From Anthonomus grandis grandis (Eukaryota; Arthropoda; Insecta; Coleoptera; Curculionidae), in NCBI RefSeq assembly GCF_022605725.1, contig NC_065551.1, forward strand, positions 16,554,001 through 16,618,000: DNA of 64,000 nucleotides, in the 5' to 3' direction. The position numbers and the translations under genes are program-made. Shown here in pieces: positions 12,001-24,000 of the stretch; positions within the stretch are counted from its first letter, which is position 1; every line of letters begins with the position of its first letter. Under the pieces are notes generated by a model that was given only the letters and a program-made list of their open reading frames with translations, was not told where the DNA came from and made no database searches.

Positions 12001-15000
12001 CAAAGCTGACAAAAAGAGGACACAAAATAATTGTTGAGAGAAACCAAAGCATCATAACTGGAAAGAACTGAGAAATACTGTGTGAGAGAAGAAACGGATT
12101 GTTTATTTTAGTATTAGATAAAATAAACACACAAAGTGAGAATTGTCATATTGTTGTTAAGAATTTATGGCATCGTCGATTAGGCCATGCAAATAATAAT
12201 GCTTTGGCATAGTTGGGTCTAAAAACAATAGACAGCATATGTTAATCTTGTGTAGAAGGAAAAGCTACAAGATCACCTTTTTACAGTAATGAGAAAAACC
12301 CCAGAATGAATGGAGAGTTAATCCCTAGTGACGTATGTGGTCCAATCACCCCAACAAACATTGATGGAGGAAAGTACTTTCAGGTAATCCTTGATGACTT
12401 CTCACACTTTTTGGTAGTTAAAATTTTACAAACAAAGACTGAAGCTGAAGAAAATTTAAAAGATTATGTTAAGTGTATAAAGAGACAGTTTGATAAGAAA
12501 GTTAAAAAGTTCAGACCGGATAATGGAGGAGAATTCTAATTAAATAGTTTCAAGTCATACTGTAGACAAAAAGGTATTCAGGTCGAATACACTATTCCAT
12601 ACAGTCCTCAGTCCAATGGTAAATTAGAAAGGATGAACAGAACTCTACTAAATATGGTAAGAACCAAAATTGTTGCATCTGGAATACCAAAATCTCTTTG
12701 GGGAGAAGCACTCAAGTGTTCAGCATATGAATTAAACCCCACTCCAACCTCTGCCTTAACACGAGGTCGAACACCATCAGAGATTTACAATGGGAGAACT
12801 GACTTGAGCAAGTTAAGGATTTTTGGTTGCAGGTGCTGGTACACGGTTATGCCAAAGAGGAACAAACTGGACCCGAAGGCAGGAAAAGCTGTCATGGTTG
12901 GTTATTGTGGAGGAGGATACAGGCTGTGGTTGCCAGAAGAAAAAATTGTAATTAAATCAAGGGACGTCCGGTTTGATGAAACTGTAATGGAATGCAAGAA
13001 GGGAATGCAGGGAGAGTAAAAGTGTAAACATAAGCATTGAAAATGATATTAGAGGAATAGAAGATGATGATGTACTAGAGAATGACAGAGAGATGAAGAA
13101 TCAGGATCATGAGGAAGGACCGGAAGAAATTAATGGAAATGAAAACCTAGGAGAAGACCAAGACCATGACGAAATGGAAAGTAATGAAGAAAATTCAACT
13201 GACGAGGAAGCTTTACCACTGGATCGGGAAGGAATGTAACAAGGCCCAAGAATCTCAGTGACTATGAGATTTATGTCGCATTTTGTTTGCTTTCTTAATC
13301 AGGAAATGAACCAAGAACATATATGGAAGCCTCAGAATCTGAAGATTGGCAGGAAGCCATTAATAATGAGCTAGAATCCCACGAGAAGCTTCAAACTTGG
13401 ACACCGGCAGAGCTACCAAATGGGAGAGTACACATTGACACACGTTGGATATTTAAAGTCAAAGATGATGGTCAAAAGAAAGCAAGACTAGTGGCAAAAG
13501 GATTTCAAGCGCCTAATGAATCTGAGGAGCTCAGTTACTCACCAGTCTGTCGACTACGAAGCATGTTGGACAACGAAGCATTTATCAAGAAACCAGAAGG
13601 TTTACAGAGCAGGTCAAAAACGTTTAACACGTTCACTGCCGGAGCCATATGTGCTTGTTTTGCCCAGCAGGCCATATGGATTTTTTGAAATTTTATCCTA
13701 CAGGCCAATGTTGTCATTAAATATAGTACTGCATAACTAAAGAAATTCTAGCGAAAATGTTGAAAAATATCCCATATGGCCTTCAAAAGTTGTTGTTTTC
13801 CCTCACGGTCCTATAGACCGAGTCGGCGCAAACGAATCTCGACTTCGATTTGGGACGCTCGGTCCGATACCGCGGTCCGTCTTGACTTGCGCTGACTTGT
13901 TTGTATTTTTTATTGTTTTATAAAAGAAAGAGATCGCTAACTAATGCTGAGTTAGAGGCTATAGCTACAAATATTGACTTGTCTGCTGAAGAATCGGATT
14001 TTGATTCAGGTAAAATTGTTTTTTTTCATATTTTAGAGTTACTAGAACAGCTTTTTCTTGCAGATGATTCGATAAATGATCCTGATTTTGACAGTAATGC
14101 TTATACTTCCGATTCTGAATCTGAAGAAGAAATTTACGTCGATTCTTCGAAAGCAAAGCTGCGTCCAATCGGAAGTTTGCCGTCATCCATCCACGCTGAA
14201 CTAGAGACTGGGGCTCAGACATCAAGTTTTCAACCCACGACACACGCCTGGAGCGTTACAATCAACATCTTCCGCTGAATTAGAAATTGAAGGAGGGGGA
14301 TACCAATCAGATGCCGAATCCCTAACACAACACGACGTATCCATGCCAGATAAGATTGGTGATGATATATGGACATTGCCAATGGGGAACCAGCCCAATC
14401 TTATCAGGTTTGCTGAGAATGAAGGTGTAATTCCTGAATTTGCTGCCTTGATGCATCAATTAAATCCAGAAGACTTTTATTTCTCACTGATCGATGACGA
14501 TTTTTTCGCATATGTAGCGGATGAAACAAATTTGTATGCGACCCAAACAATATGTACAAGAAATGATACATCCAGGCAATCACGATTACATGAATGGACG
14601 CCAACAGATAAGTTTGAAATAAAACGATTCTTTGATCTTGTTTCCTTCATGGGTATTGTGAAAATGCCAGGTATTTCATGTTACTGGAGCAAAAAAAAAA
14701 TGTTCAATATTGCAATGCCCACAGAATGCATGAGCCGTAATCGTTTTGAACTTCTTCTCCATATGGTTCATTTTTCAAACAATGAAGATAACAGTAATAA
14801 CGATCGGTTACATAAAGTACAACCAGTATTGAACAAGGTACAGAAACATATTCCGAGTTTATGCAACCCTTCAGAAACAGTTTGTATAGATGAATCTTTA
14901 ATTCCATTTAGAGGAAGACTTGTAACGAAGCAGTATATAAAAAACAAGCGCCACCGATACGGAATCAAGTTGTTCAATTTATGTAGCAATGGCGGTTTCA

Positions 15001-18000
15001 CATACAGCATGCAAATATATGCAGGGAAAAATTTGGAACTAACCAAAACTACACCTATAAATGTGGTAATGAACCTAAGTCAGCCAATTTTAAACTGCGG
15101 CCGAACTGTTGTCACCGACAACTGGTACACTAATGTGGAGCTGGCTTCTAAACTATTAGAGAAGCAAACATACCTTCTAGGTACACTCAGAAAAAACCGT
15201 AAGGGTTTACCTAAGGAAGTCGTTGACAAAAAACTGAAGATTGGTGAACACGTCATTAGAGGAAATGCACAAGGCATATCTGTTCTAAAATGGCGTGACA
15301 AGCGCGATGTCCTTTTATTGTCCACAAAACATTCAGACTCCATGGTACTCACGCAAAATCGCATGGGCAATTTCAAAGATAAGCCACAAATGGTTGTAGA
15401 ATACAACGCTGGAAAATCTGCCGTTGACTTGTCTGATCAAATGACAGCATATCAATCACCACTAAGGAAATCGTTGAAGTGGTACCGCAAATTAGCGTTT
15501 GAAATAATTTTGAATACTGCTTTAGTAAACGCTTGGATAATATACAAACAGGTGACGAAAGAAAATAAGCCAATTGTTGACTTTCGCAAACGGATAACCT
15601 ACAAGTTATGTGAATCCTTTCCTGATAATTATGTTGAACCTGACACACAATCAATCCGAAAACGACATGAAATTGGAACTCTTCCGTACAACAAGAGGCG
15701 ACCATGTACCAAATGTTACGAAAAGGTAAAGTCAGAAAGTGGATGGAAGCCCTCAAGAAACCTAAAAAAAGTGAGAACCTATTGCCAATTTTGTCCTAAT
15801 GAACCAAATGTATGTTTAGAATGCTTTAACGTAGTTCACAGGATTTAGTCAGTCTTTAATCTGTTGTACAATTTTTCTTTAACGCTTTCGAATTTCTAGA
15901 GAATATGATTTTTTTCAGTTTCGATGTTTTTCCATTTTGATCTTTTTAACTTGTTCCTTCTTTATCCAAAATATATTTTTGTTGACAACTATTTAAGTGA
16001 TTTCATTATGCCATTTTTTACGAAATATGCCAATAAAATATATTGTATATAAAAGAAAACATAAGTTAATATTAAAATATATTTATTTGACAAAAAAAAA
16101 CGTAAATTCAAAACTTCAGGTATGTGCGAACCGTTCCCACAGGCCGGCTCGGTCTATTTTCATGCCTACTTCCATAAGGGAAAAGACCGGCGGCACTTGA
16201 GAGCGTTTCAACGAGCTCGGTCTTATAGACCGAGCTGGCCTGTGCGTAACATATAGAATGTTACGGCTCGGTCTATAAGACCAATTTTTTTTAGTTGGAA
16301 CACTTTTATAAACCGTGGTGGCAGTGAACGTGTTAAAATAAAACAGAGCCCTTTATGGTTTAAGAAATGCTCCAAAATGTTAGAACATCAAGTTTAATGA
16401 AGTGATGTCACAATTACATTTTAATAGATCACAGTATGATTACTGTTTATATATCAATGAAGATGTATACTTAGTATTATTTGTTGATGACGCATTAATT
16501 TTAGGACCCGATATAAAAGTTAAGAAACTTGTGCAAGATTTATATGATATCTTTAATGTTAAAAATATACCAGATGTAACATCGTTTCTTGGAATGGAAA
16601 TTACCAAACTGGAAGACGGATTAAAAGTTACTCAAACAAGGATGATTTCAAGACTCTTGACTGAATTCAATATGATAGAGTGTCGCTACATTGCCACACC
16701 TATGAAGCAAAACTTTCAAGTGGATGAAAATCAACCAGTCTTGGAAAATGTACCCTATAGAAGACTAATTTGTAGCCTAATGTATCTGTCAATTGTAATA
16801 AGACCAGATATCACATACAGCGTGTCAGTTTTGAGTAGATATTTAGACAAACCAACAGTACAACTTTGGAAAGCAGAAAAACGCATTTTGAGATAGCTGA
16901 GTACTACAAGAGACTATGGATTAAGATTTAGAAAAGGAGACAGTGGTTTAGAGGGAATGTGTGATGCAAACTGGGGTGGAGATAAACAGAGCAGAAAAAG
17001 TATTAGTGGATTTGTGGGTTTTCATGCAGGAAATGTAATTGCATGGTACTCCAGGAAGCAGAACTGCGTAGCTCTGTCTTCAATGGAAGCCGAATATGTA
17101 TCAGCAGGAGCAGCAGCCCAAGAACTAGTGAATCTGAAAGGTATTTTATCCGAGTTTCATGAGTGTAGTCCAGTGATTCTAAAGATTGATAATCTGAGTG
17201 CAATTTTAGTGATTAAAACTTTTGAGAACTCTAAGAGAAGTAAACACATAGACATTAAATACTATTTCATCAAAGATCTGTGCAATAAAAAAGAAATTAT
17301 AATAAAATACGTGTCTTGTAACTAAAACTATTCAGACATTTTCACAAAATCTTTAGGAAAAGAAAAATTTGTGTATTTCAAAAAATCTTTAGTAAGTTAA
17401 GTTTCATATTTGTTTAATTTTGAATGTACTGCTAATTTCAAGTAAAGGTAGATTCTATGTTGAGTAATTGAAATGTTAGAGCATTTAAATAGAGAGGGCG
17501 TGTTAAGTATTTATAATTAAAATGATCTCTCATGTGAAGCCACTGTTACTTTGTGGCATGACTCCACTCCGTGAGCTACAGTATTGTGCAAAAAGATAGC
17601 AACATTGAACTTTCCTATTATATATCTTTTAGTATCTATTTTATAAGTAAGGTTTATATATTATTTACAAGAATAGTTAGAGCCTGTTTATATTTTCATA
17701 TTATCATATTTTTTGTATCATAATAACCACCAAATTGTTTTATGCAAATTTATTATTCAAAAATATAGCAACAAAAAATAGTTTTGATTCTAAAAAAAAT
17801 AACCCAACTAAATTAAAATCAATTCAATATTTCGTGTAGTACCCCTTCTCCTTTATAACATCTGCACATCGTCTTGGCATGGACTCAATTAATTTCATAA
17901 TATAGCCATTGTTCACTTCTTTCCAAGCCTTTTCCACTATTTCAAAGAGAATATTTGTATTAGAGCATGTTAGGTGCCTGATTTTGGTGTCAATGTAATG

Positions 18001-21000
18001 CCATAAATTCTCTATAGGGTTTAAGTCTGGCGATTGAGATGGCCAGACCATTACATTTATGAGAAGCATGTTTTGGATCGTTGTCATGCTGAAATGGACT
18101 TAGCTGCGAACCTTTAAAATTGGAGCAAAAGATCGAACAATGCAACGAGAATACGCAGGAAATCCTTAAAAATTCCGCAAATACTTCAGTAGTAAACAAT
18201 AATGTACAATGGTCTAGTGTTGTTAAAAGGAATCCGCCGTTAATAATCCGACCCAAGAATGTAAACCAAGATAGTGCTACAACAAAAAGTGCACTCGAGA
18301 AAAAAATTAAACCATCGGATTTGTCGGTAGCCGTAAACAAAGTCAAACCTGCGAGCAATGGATGTATTGTTGTTGAGTGCGGCGATAATGAGTCACTGCA
18401 AAGGCTCCAAAATAAAGCAGTGGCGGAGCTTTCAGCTAATTATGATGTGGAAATTCCTAAAATGTTAAGTCCCAAAATTACTGTGGTTGGTGTACGTGAG
18501 GAGTATCTTAGGGAGGAAAATAACTTTGTACAAAGGATAAAGAGTCAGAATAGTCTTAAAAATGTACAGAATTTGGAGATAAAGTTAATAAAAAAATATA
18601 AGCCGAGTAATTCTACAAAATATAATGTGGTAGTGGAAGTTTCTCCAGAAGTTTTTGAAATGCTTATAATGTGCAAAAGAGTGTTTTTAGATTGGGATTC
18701 GTGCTTGGTGTATGAACATATAGGATTACTCAGGTGTTATAAATGTTGGAAGTTTGGACATAAAGCTGCAGTGTGTCGCCGAGAAGATGTTGTGTGCCCA
18801 TTGTGTAACCGAAGCCATAAAAGTGATGAATGCAAGTCAGAACATAAGGAATGTACAAACTGTAAATATGCATATGAAGTTTTAAAAATCAAAGATATCA
18901 AATTTGATCATACCGTGTTTGACAAACAGTGTTTATCCTACCAAAAGGCCATAGAAAGACAAAAATCAAAAACGCATTATTAGCAATTAAGCAATAAAAA
19001 TGTTAACATTCAAAAAATATCAGATATTTTAATTTTACACGTTAATATACAAGGTCTTACAACACACTTTGATGAATTCTGTCAATTTATGGAAGACAAA
19101 AAAACCTATGGTATGTTGTTTAAGTGAAACGCATTTGACATCTGACATCGAAGAAAATGAGTTTTTTATTGACGGGTATACTGCAGTAAACTGTTTATCT
19201 AATAGTAGACATACCGGTGGGGTTGTTACTTATGTGAGCAATTGTGTGCCTTTTTCAATTGTTCTTAACGATTCTCAAGACTACAATTTTTGGTCCCTGG
19301 TTGTAAAACTAAAAATTTCGCAGGACAATATTATGATTGGTGCATGCTATAGATCTCCAAATGCAGACCCAGCTCCCTTTTTCCAGTATTTAAAAGATAG
19401 CTTAGGTGATGTGATGTTTCATAGACAGCGAACCATTTTTTTAGGAGATTTTAATATATGCTGGTTAAAAACTACTAGTGACACAAGAAAAATAAAGAAC
19501 ATTGTTCAGAGTTCAGGATTTAAACAAGTGGTAACAAAGGAGACTAGAATAACAAAAACTTCTTCTTCTTTTATTGATTACATAATAACCAATGATTTTA
19601 ATCTGCAAGAAGTTCAAAGGGATTTTCGAAGCATAAGTGACCATGAAATAATTGGGGCAAATATACAAATACAGAAACCGCCAGAAGAAAAATCGCTTTT
19701 CTACTGCAGAAATCTGAGTGACGAGAATATTGCTAATATAGCTGAGGAACTAATAGGAAAAACATCTCTCAGGAATTACACCTCTGTAAATGTAGATGTT
19801 ATTTATTCGGATTTTATCACTAACATTCAGACAGCCTTAGATAAACTTGTACCAAAAATGAAAATGAATCCTAAAAAAACGTGGATAAATCAAGATGTAA
19901 AACAGTTACAGGAAAAAAGAGACAAGGCCTATAACATATTCTCTACAAAACAGGAAGCAGATTGGAAAAACTTTAAGAAATATAGAAATGAAGTTGTATC
20001 TGTGATAAGAAAAAATAAAAAACGGTACTACGAACAAAATATTGACAACTGCAAAGGGAACAGTAAAAAAATGTGGAGAGTTTTAAAGGACTTAGTCGGA
20101 ACAAAAAGGCAGGGCAGTGAGCGGTTTACTGAGCTAAATTTTGAAAATTACAACGGCTTATTAGAGGAAAACTTTAACAACTTTTTTTTGGACTCTTTGA
20201 ATGAAGTTTCTGAAATTATAGAGGATAGAGACTGGGAGGCGCCAGACCTAAATATTAAATCAAAACTCTCTCAATTTAAAACAATTAATATTGCACAGTT
20301 GAAAAAAATTGTATATGGTTTAAAAAACAAAGGCTCAAGTGATGATTGTTTAAATGTTAAATTGGTAAAACAACTCTTTGACGTTATTGGATATCCTCTA
20401 CTTTATTTAATTAACACTTCAATAGTCACTGGCAAGGTACCTTATGACCTAAAAACTAGCGTTGTAATTCCAATCCCCAAAGTGAATAAACCAACTGTTC
20501 CTTCGGAGGTTAGACCTGTATATCTTTTACCAACTGTAGATAAGATCTTAGAGACTATAATTTGTAATCAATTGAGGGATTATCTTGAGAAAAATCATTT
20601 GTTGTTTGAGGGACAATCAGGATTCAGAAGTCAACATTCCTGCCAATCTGCAATCCAGTATGTATGTACAAATTGGAGAGAGAAAATGAACAATGGTGAA
20701 ATAGTTCTTGGTGTATTCGTAGATCTTAAGCGTGCGTTCGAAACCATTGATCGTAGAATTCTTTTAAAGAAAATGAGGCTTTATGGTATTGATGATTATG
20801 CTCTAAGTTGGATTGATAATTACCTAAAGGACAGGTTTCAAAGGACAAAAATAGGACATAGGGTATCTCAAAAAAAGGAAAGTGTACTGGGTGTACCCCA
20901 AGGAAATGTTTTGGGGCCCTTATTGTATTATTCTTTATATAAATGACCTGAATAGGATATTAAATAGATGTTTTATACACTTATTTGCAGACGATACCCT

Positions 21001-24000
21001 CATATTCGTCTCTGGAAAAGATTATTTAGAAATTGTAAATATATTAAATAGTGAGCTTAATGTGTTGTATGATTGGTTATGTAAAAATAGATTAAAACTG
21101 AATTCTTTAAAGACTAAATGTATGGTAGTAGGATCAACAAAATGTAAATATTTTTTCGATTTAGGATTGTCTTTGTTCATAAATGGTTCACCTATAGAGT
21201 TTGTATCTGAAATTAAATATTTAGGTGTAATCCTTGATCCGCAATTAAATTTTTCAAGTCATGTAAATTATTTATGTAAGAAAATAGGAAAAAAAGTAGG
21301 GTTTTTTAATAGAATATCGTATGTTGTTTCTAAATGGTTAAAAATGTTAATTTACAAAACTATAATTTTACCTCACTTCACGTATTGTAGTTCATTATTG
21401 ATTTCTTGCAACAAAGAAGAGATACAAAAATTACAAATACAGCAAAATAAAATAATGCGTGTATTATTGAATTGTAGCAAATATGTGCCGACTAAAGACA
21501 TGTTAAATTCTTTAAATTGGTTAAATGTTGAGCAAAACATAAAAAAGGCAAATCTTTCTATTGTATATAAAATTGAAAATAACTTATTGCCAGGGTATCT
21601 CAACGTTTATTTAAAAAGAAGAGTACAATTCCACAACTATAACATTAGATCTAAGCAAAACTTTAACATTAGGCAGGTAACGACATCCGCGTTACAAAAA
21701 ACTTTGTTTTACAAGGGACTGTGCATGTTTAATAAGTTGCCTGAGGAGGTAAAGAATGCACCAAGTGTACATATGTTTAATAGGGGACTATTTGTTTATT
21801 TACGCAATCAAAATTGATTTTTTGTTTTTTGTTAAGTAGATATAAGTAGCCAAGTGCTAAATAAAAAGATTATTTATTATTATGAAATATGGCTGTTACT
21901 GGCATGACTTTTTTTTTTTTCTTCAAGTACTTTATTGTCGAAAATTTGGTACATGTACACGAATTTTATTGACAAAGCTTCAGAAAATAAATACAATCAA
22001 ATCAGATTTTACAAAACAAATATAAAAAATTTATACAACATATAAAATGCCTAAAAAAAAAAAAAAAATGCAAGAGAAAATGTTACAAACAAAATCTTTA
22101 TAAAATAAAATACATGCATGTAGACAAAGGTAGCAGAGATAAAGGGACACATAAAGGTATGTTCAAAATTAAAATTAACAGATTAAAAGCTTAGCATCTA
22201 CTACACAACATCCTCAGCCTTAAAAAAGTCTTCAATCGAATAAAAGGCTTTTAGAAGCAAATATGACTTCAGTTTACAACGAAACTGGCGCAAAGACTGA
22301 ACACTTCTTAATTCCACGCTAATGTGATTATAAATCATTAAACCGCGATATATAAATGAATCTTTGATAGATGTAAAATGAGGAATAGGAAGGGGAATAT
22401 TATTAATCTGTCTGGTAGGATAACTGTGATGTCGGATTGGAAAACTGTTCTTATTTTTGAATATTAAACATGCAGTTTCCAAAATAAATAATGATGGTAG
22501 GGTCAAAATACGGCTCTCTTTGAAAAGATTACCACAATGCATTCTAGAATGGGCCCTAAATAAACTTCTGACAGCCCTCTTTTGCAGCATCGTCCATATA
22601 TGGCACTAAATGTGTTTGCAGAATGTCTTTGTACATGAAACGATCCATTTTGCCCACTATTCTTACTATAAGTCCCATGCCACGAGCCGAGAAACATCCC
22701 ATACAAAAATATTTCCCCCTCCACGTTTAACTGTGGGGCAAATGTACTTTTGTTTAATCTTTGTTCACTGGGGCGTCTGACGTACATCACTCCATCAGTC
22801 CTGAATAAATTATATTTAGATTTATTACTAAATACGACTTTCCTCCAATCAGCTACAGACCAGTGGACATGAGATTGGGCAAAGTGAAAACGAGCCTTGA
22901 CGTTCTTCTTTGAGAGTTTTTTTGCGGGGCGACGAGCAGGTAAGTTGGCATCAAGTAATCTTCTCCTTACGGTATTGGAACTGAGGTTTACTCCTCCACC
23001 CTCTTTTAATTTTGCCAAAATTTGGGAAGAAGACAAAAAAGGATTTACTTTGGAAATTTGTAGCAGCTGCCTATCCATCCTCAAATTTGTTTTTCTGGGT
23101 CTACCAGGAATGGGCGCCGGTGCAGCTGTTCCAGTAAGGCGAAATTTGGATACGATTGACCTGTGAAGCCGTAAGCTTCTTGCAATGTCACTCTGCCTAA
23201 CACCATTTTCGTAATGCTCCACAATAATTTTTCTTACATCACCAGAGACGGTTTTGAGCGACCCATTTTAAGTTAATTCTGAGATTCAAAAATAACAACT
23301 TTACAGCAGGTAAATCGATATTTAACTGATAATAAATGCGGAACAAGAATGTTGCTATATTTATGCACATTGTCTAAATAAACAAACATGAAGTTCCTTA
23401 CTCTGCATTGGCATTCTTATGATATCTCGGTATATTTATAAAAATACAGAGGCGTGTACTTAAAAGTAAAGAAATAATATGGAATAAATAAAGGAGCAAA
23501 TAATATTTTTGAAAACATCGCTTGTTGCTATATTTATGCACAATACTGTATGTAGTTTTTAAGGTTAGTTTTGTTGTTGTTGTTTTTTGAATTGTAAGCA
23601 TGCCGGAAAAGGGTTTTTAAGTTAACTATCAAAAGTACTTTCGTAGTCGAAATAAGGTGCTTTATTTTGCCTCATAACAACCATCTTTAAAATTTTTGAA
23701 CAGTAAAGCATTTTTTGACCTTAACTAAAAGTACTCCCACTGATAAGAGCAGCATTATTAAATGTACTGTAAATAAATAAACAAGTTTGCAAAAGCATTT
23801 ACAATTGCCCCAGTTGATCATATTATAAACTTAGATTATTTTTTTGTATATAAAAAAAATACTCACCAGTTTCATGCATTTGGGAAACCGTTTCCGGACC
23901 TCACTGTAGACAGAGAAAAGGCCGAGCCGAACGGCTCGACGTCGTAAACAATTACAAAGATCCTGTAAGATTTGCTTAAAATATCAGAGTAAATGTATAA

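Larger units (their letters stand above)
13628..16332 (+). mobile_element. piggyBac-like element, 2705 bp, with intact ends
   Basis: Flanked on both sides by TTAA (13624-13627 and 16333-16336), the target duplication of piggyBac. It has exact 13 bp terminal inverted repeats CACGTTCACTGCC (13628-13640) and GGCAGTGAACGTG (16320-16332). The ends are rich in subterminal repeats (see separate entries). It encodes one transposase. It is inserted in the RT of the copia element, so it is younger than copia. Confidence 0.96.
13323..16893 (+). pseudogene. copia reverse transcriptase, split by piggyBac
   Basis: The left part (13323-13623) has EDWQEAINNELESHEKLQTW, RWIFKVK and ARLVAKGFQ. The stretch carrying the first catalytic aspartate (family motif around VKTAFLNG) is missing near 13565, so there is an internal deletion. 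After the piggyBac element the frame resumes at 16337 and reaches the active-site box LVLFVDDALILG (16470-16505) and MEITKLEDGLKVTQ. A TAG ends the segment at 16894-16896. Confidence 0.9.
18096..21880 (+). mobile_element. 5'-truncated non-LTR retrotransposon, nearly intact
   Basis: ORF1 is already open at the left junction (GLSCEPLKLEQK from 18096) with no ATG there, so the element is 5'-truncated, as is usual for target-primed reverse transcription. ORF2 follows with endonuclease and RT. The 3' end is AT-rich (ATTATTTATTATTATG). TGAAAT occurs at both junctions (18090-18095 and 21881-21886), a possible short target duplication. It sits within the Tc1 transposase gene and has only two obvious frameshifts, so it is probably the youngest insertion in the nest. 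Confidence 0.88.
17579..23548 (-). mobile_element. Tc1-like element, broken by two non-LTR insertions
   Basis: Ends CAGTATTGTGCA (17579-17590) and TGCACAATACTG (23537-23548) are exact inverted copies, followed inward by ATAGCAAC / GTTGCTAT, and flanked by TA. The transposase runs on the minus strand in three pieces: 23266-22593, about 21906-21883 and about 18095-17824. Between them lie a minus-strand 3' fragment (21908-22592) and a plus-strand 5'-truncated non-LTR element (about 18096-21880). Without these the element would be about 1.5 kb, usual for Tc1. Confidence 0.93.
10605..23692 (+). mobile_element. Ty1/copia LTR retrotransposon, decayed and multiply invaded
   Basis: Bounded by a 5' LTR (10605 to about 10797) and a 3' LTR split by a Tc1 insertion (17501-17578 and 23549 to about 23692). 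The internal order gag, protease, integrase, RT, RNase H is the copia order. The primer site and a purine-rich tract (AGAGAGGGCG, 17491-17500) before the 3' LTR are visible. Coding frames have many stops and an internal RT deletion. A piggyBac element sits in RT. It lies in NXF1 intron 7, antisense to the gene, and accounts for nearly all of that intron's length. Confidence 0.93.

Noticed and set aside
15373..15756. Minus-strand open frame opposite the piggyBac transposase
   Set aside because: Shadow of the conserved coding frame on the other strand; no motif of its own. The same holds for 14768-15046 and 15080-15406.
17990..18358. Minus-strand frame of 122 codons across the Tc1 / non-LTR junction
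   Set aside because: It joins antisense of the non-LTR ORF1 to a Tc1 transposase piece, so it is a junction artefact and not a fusion gene.
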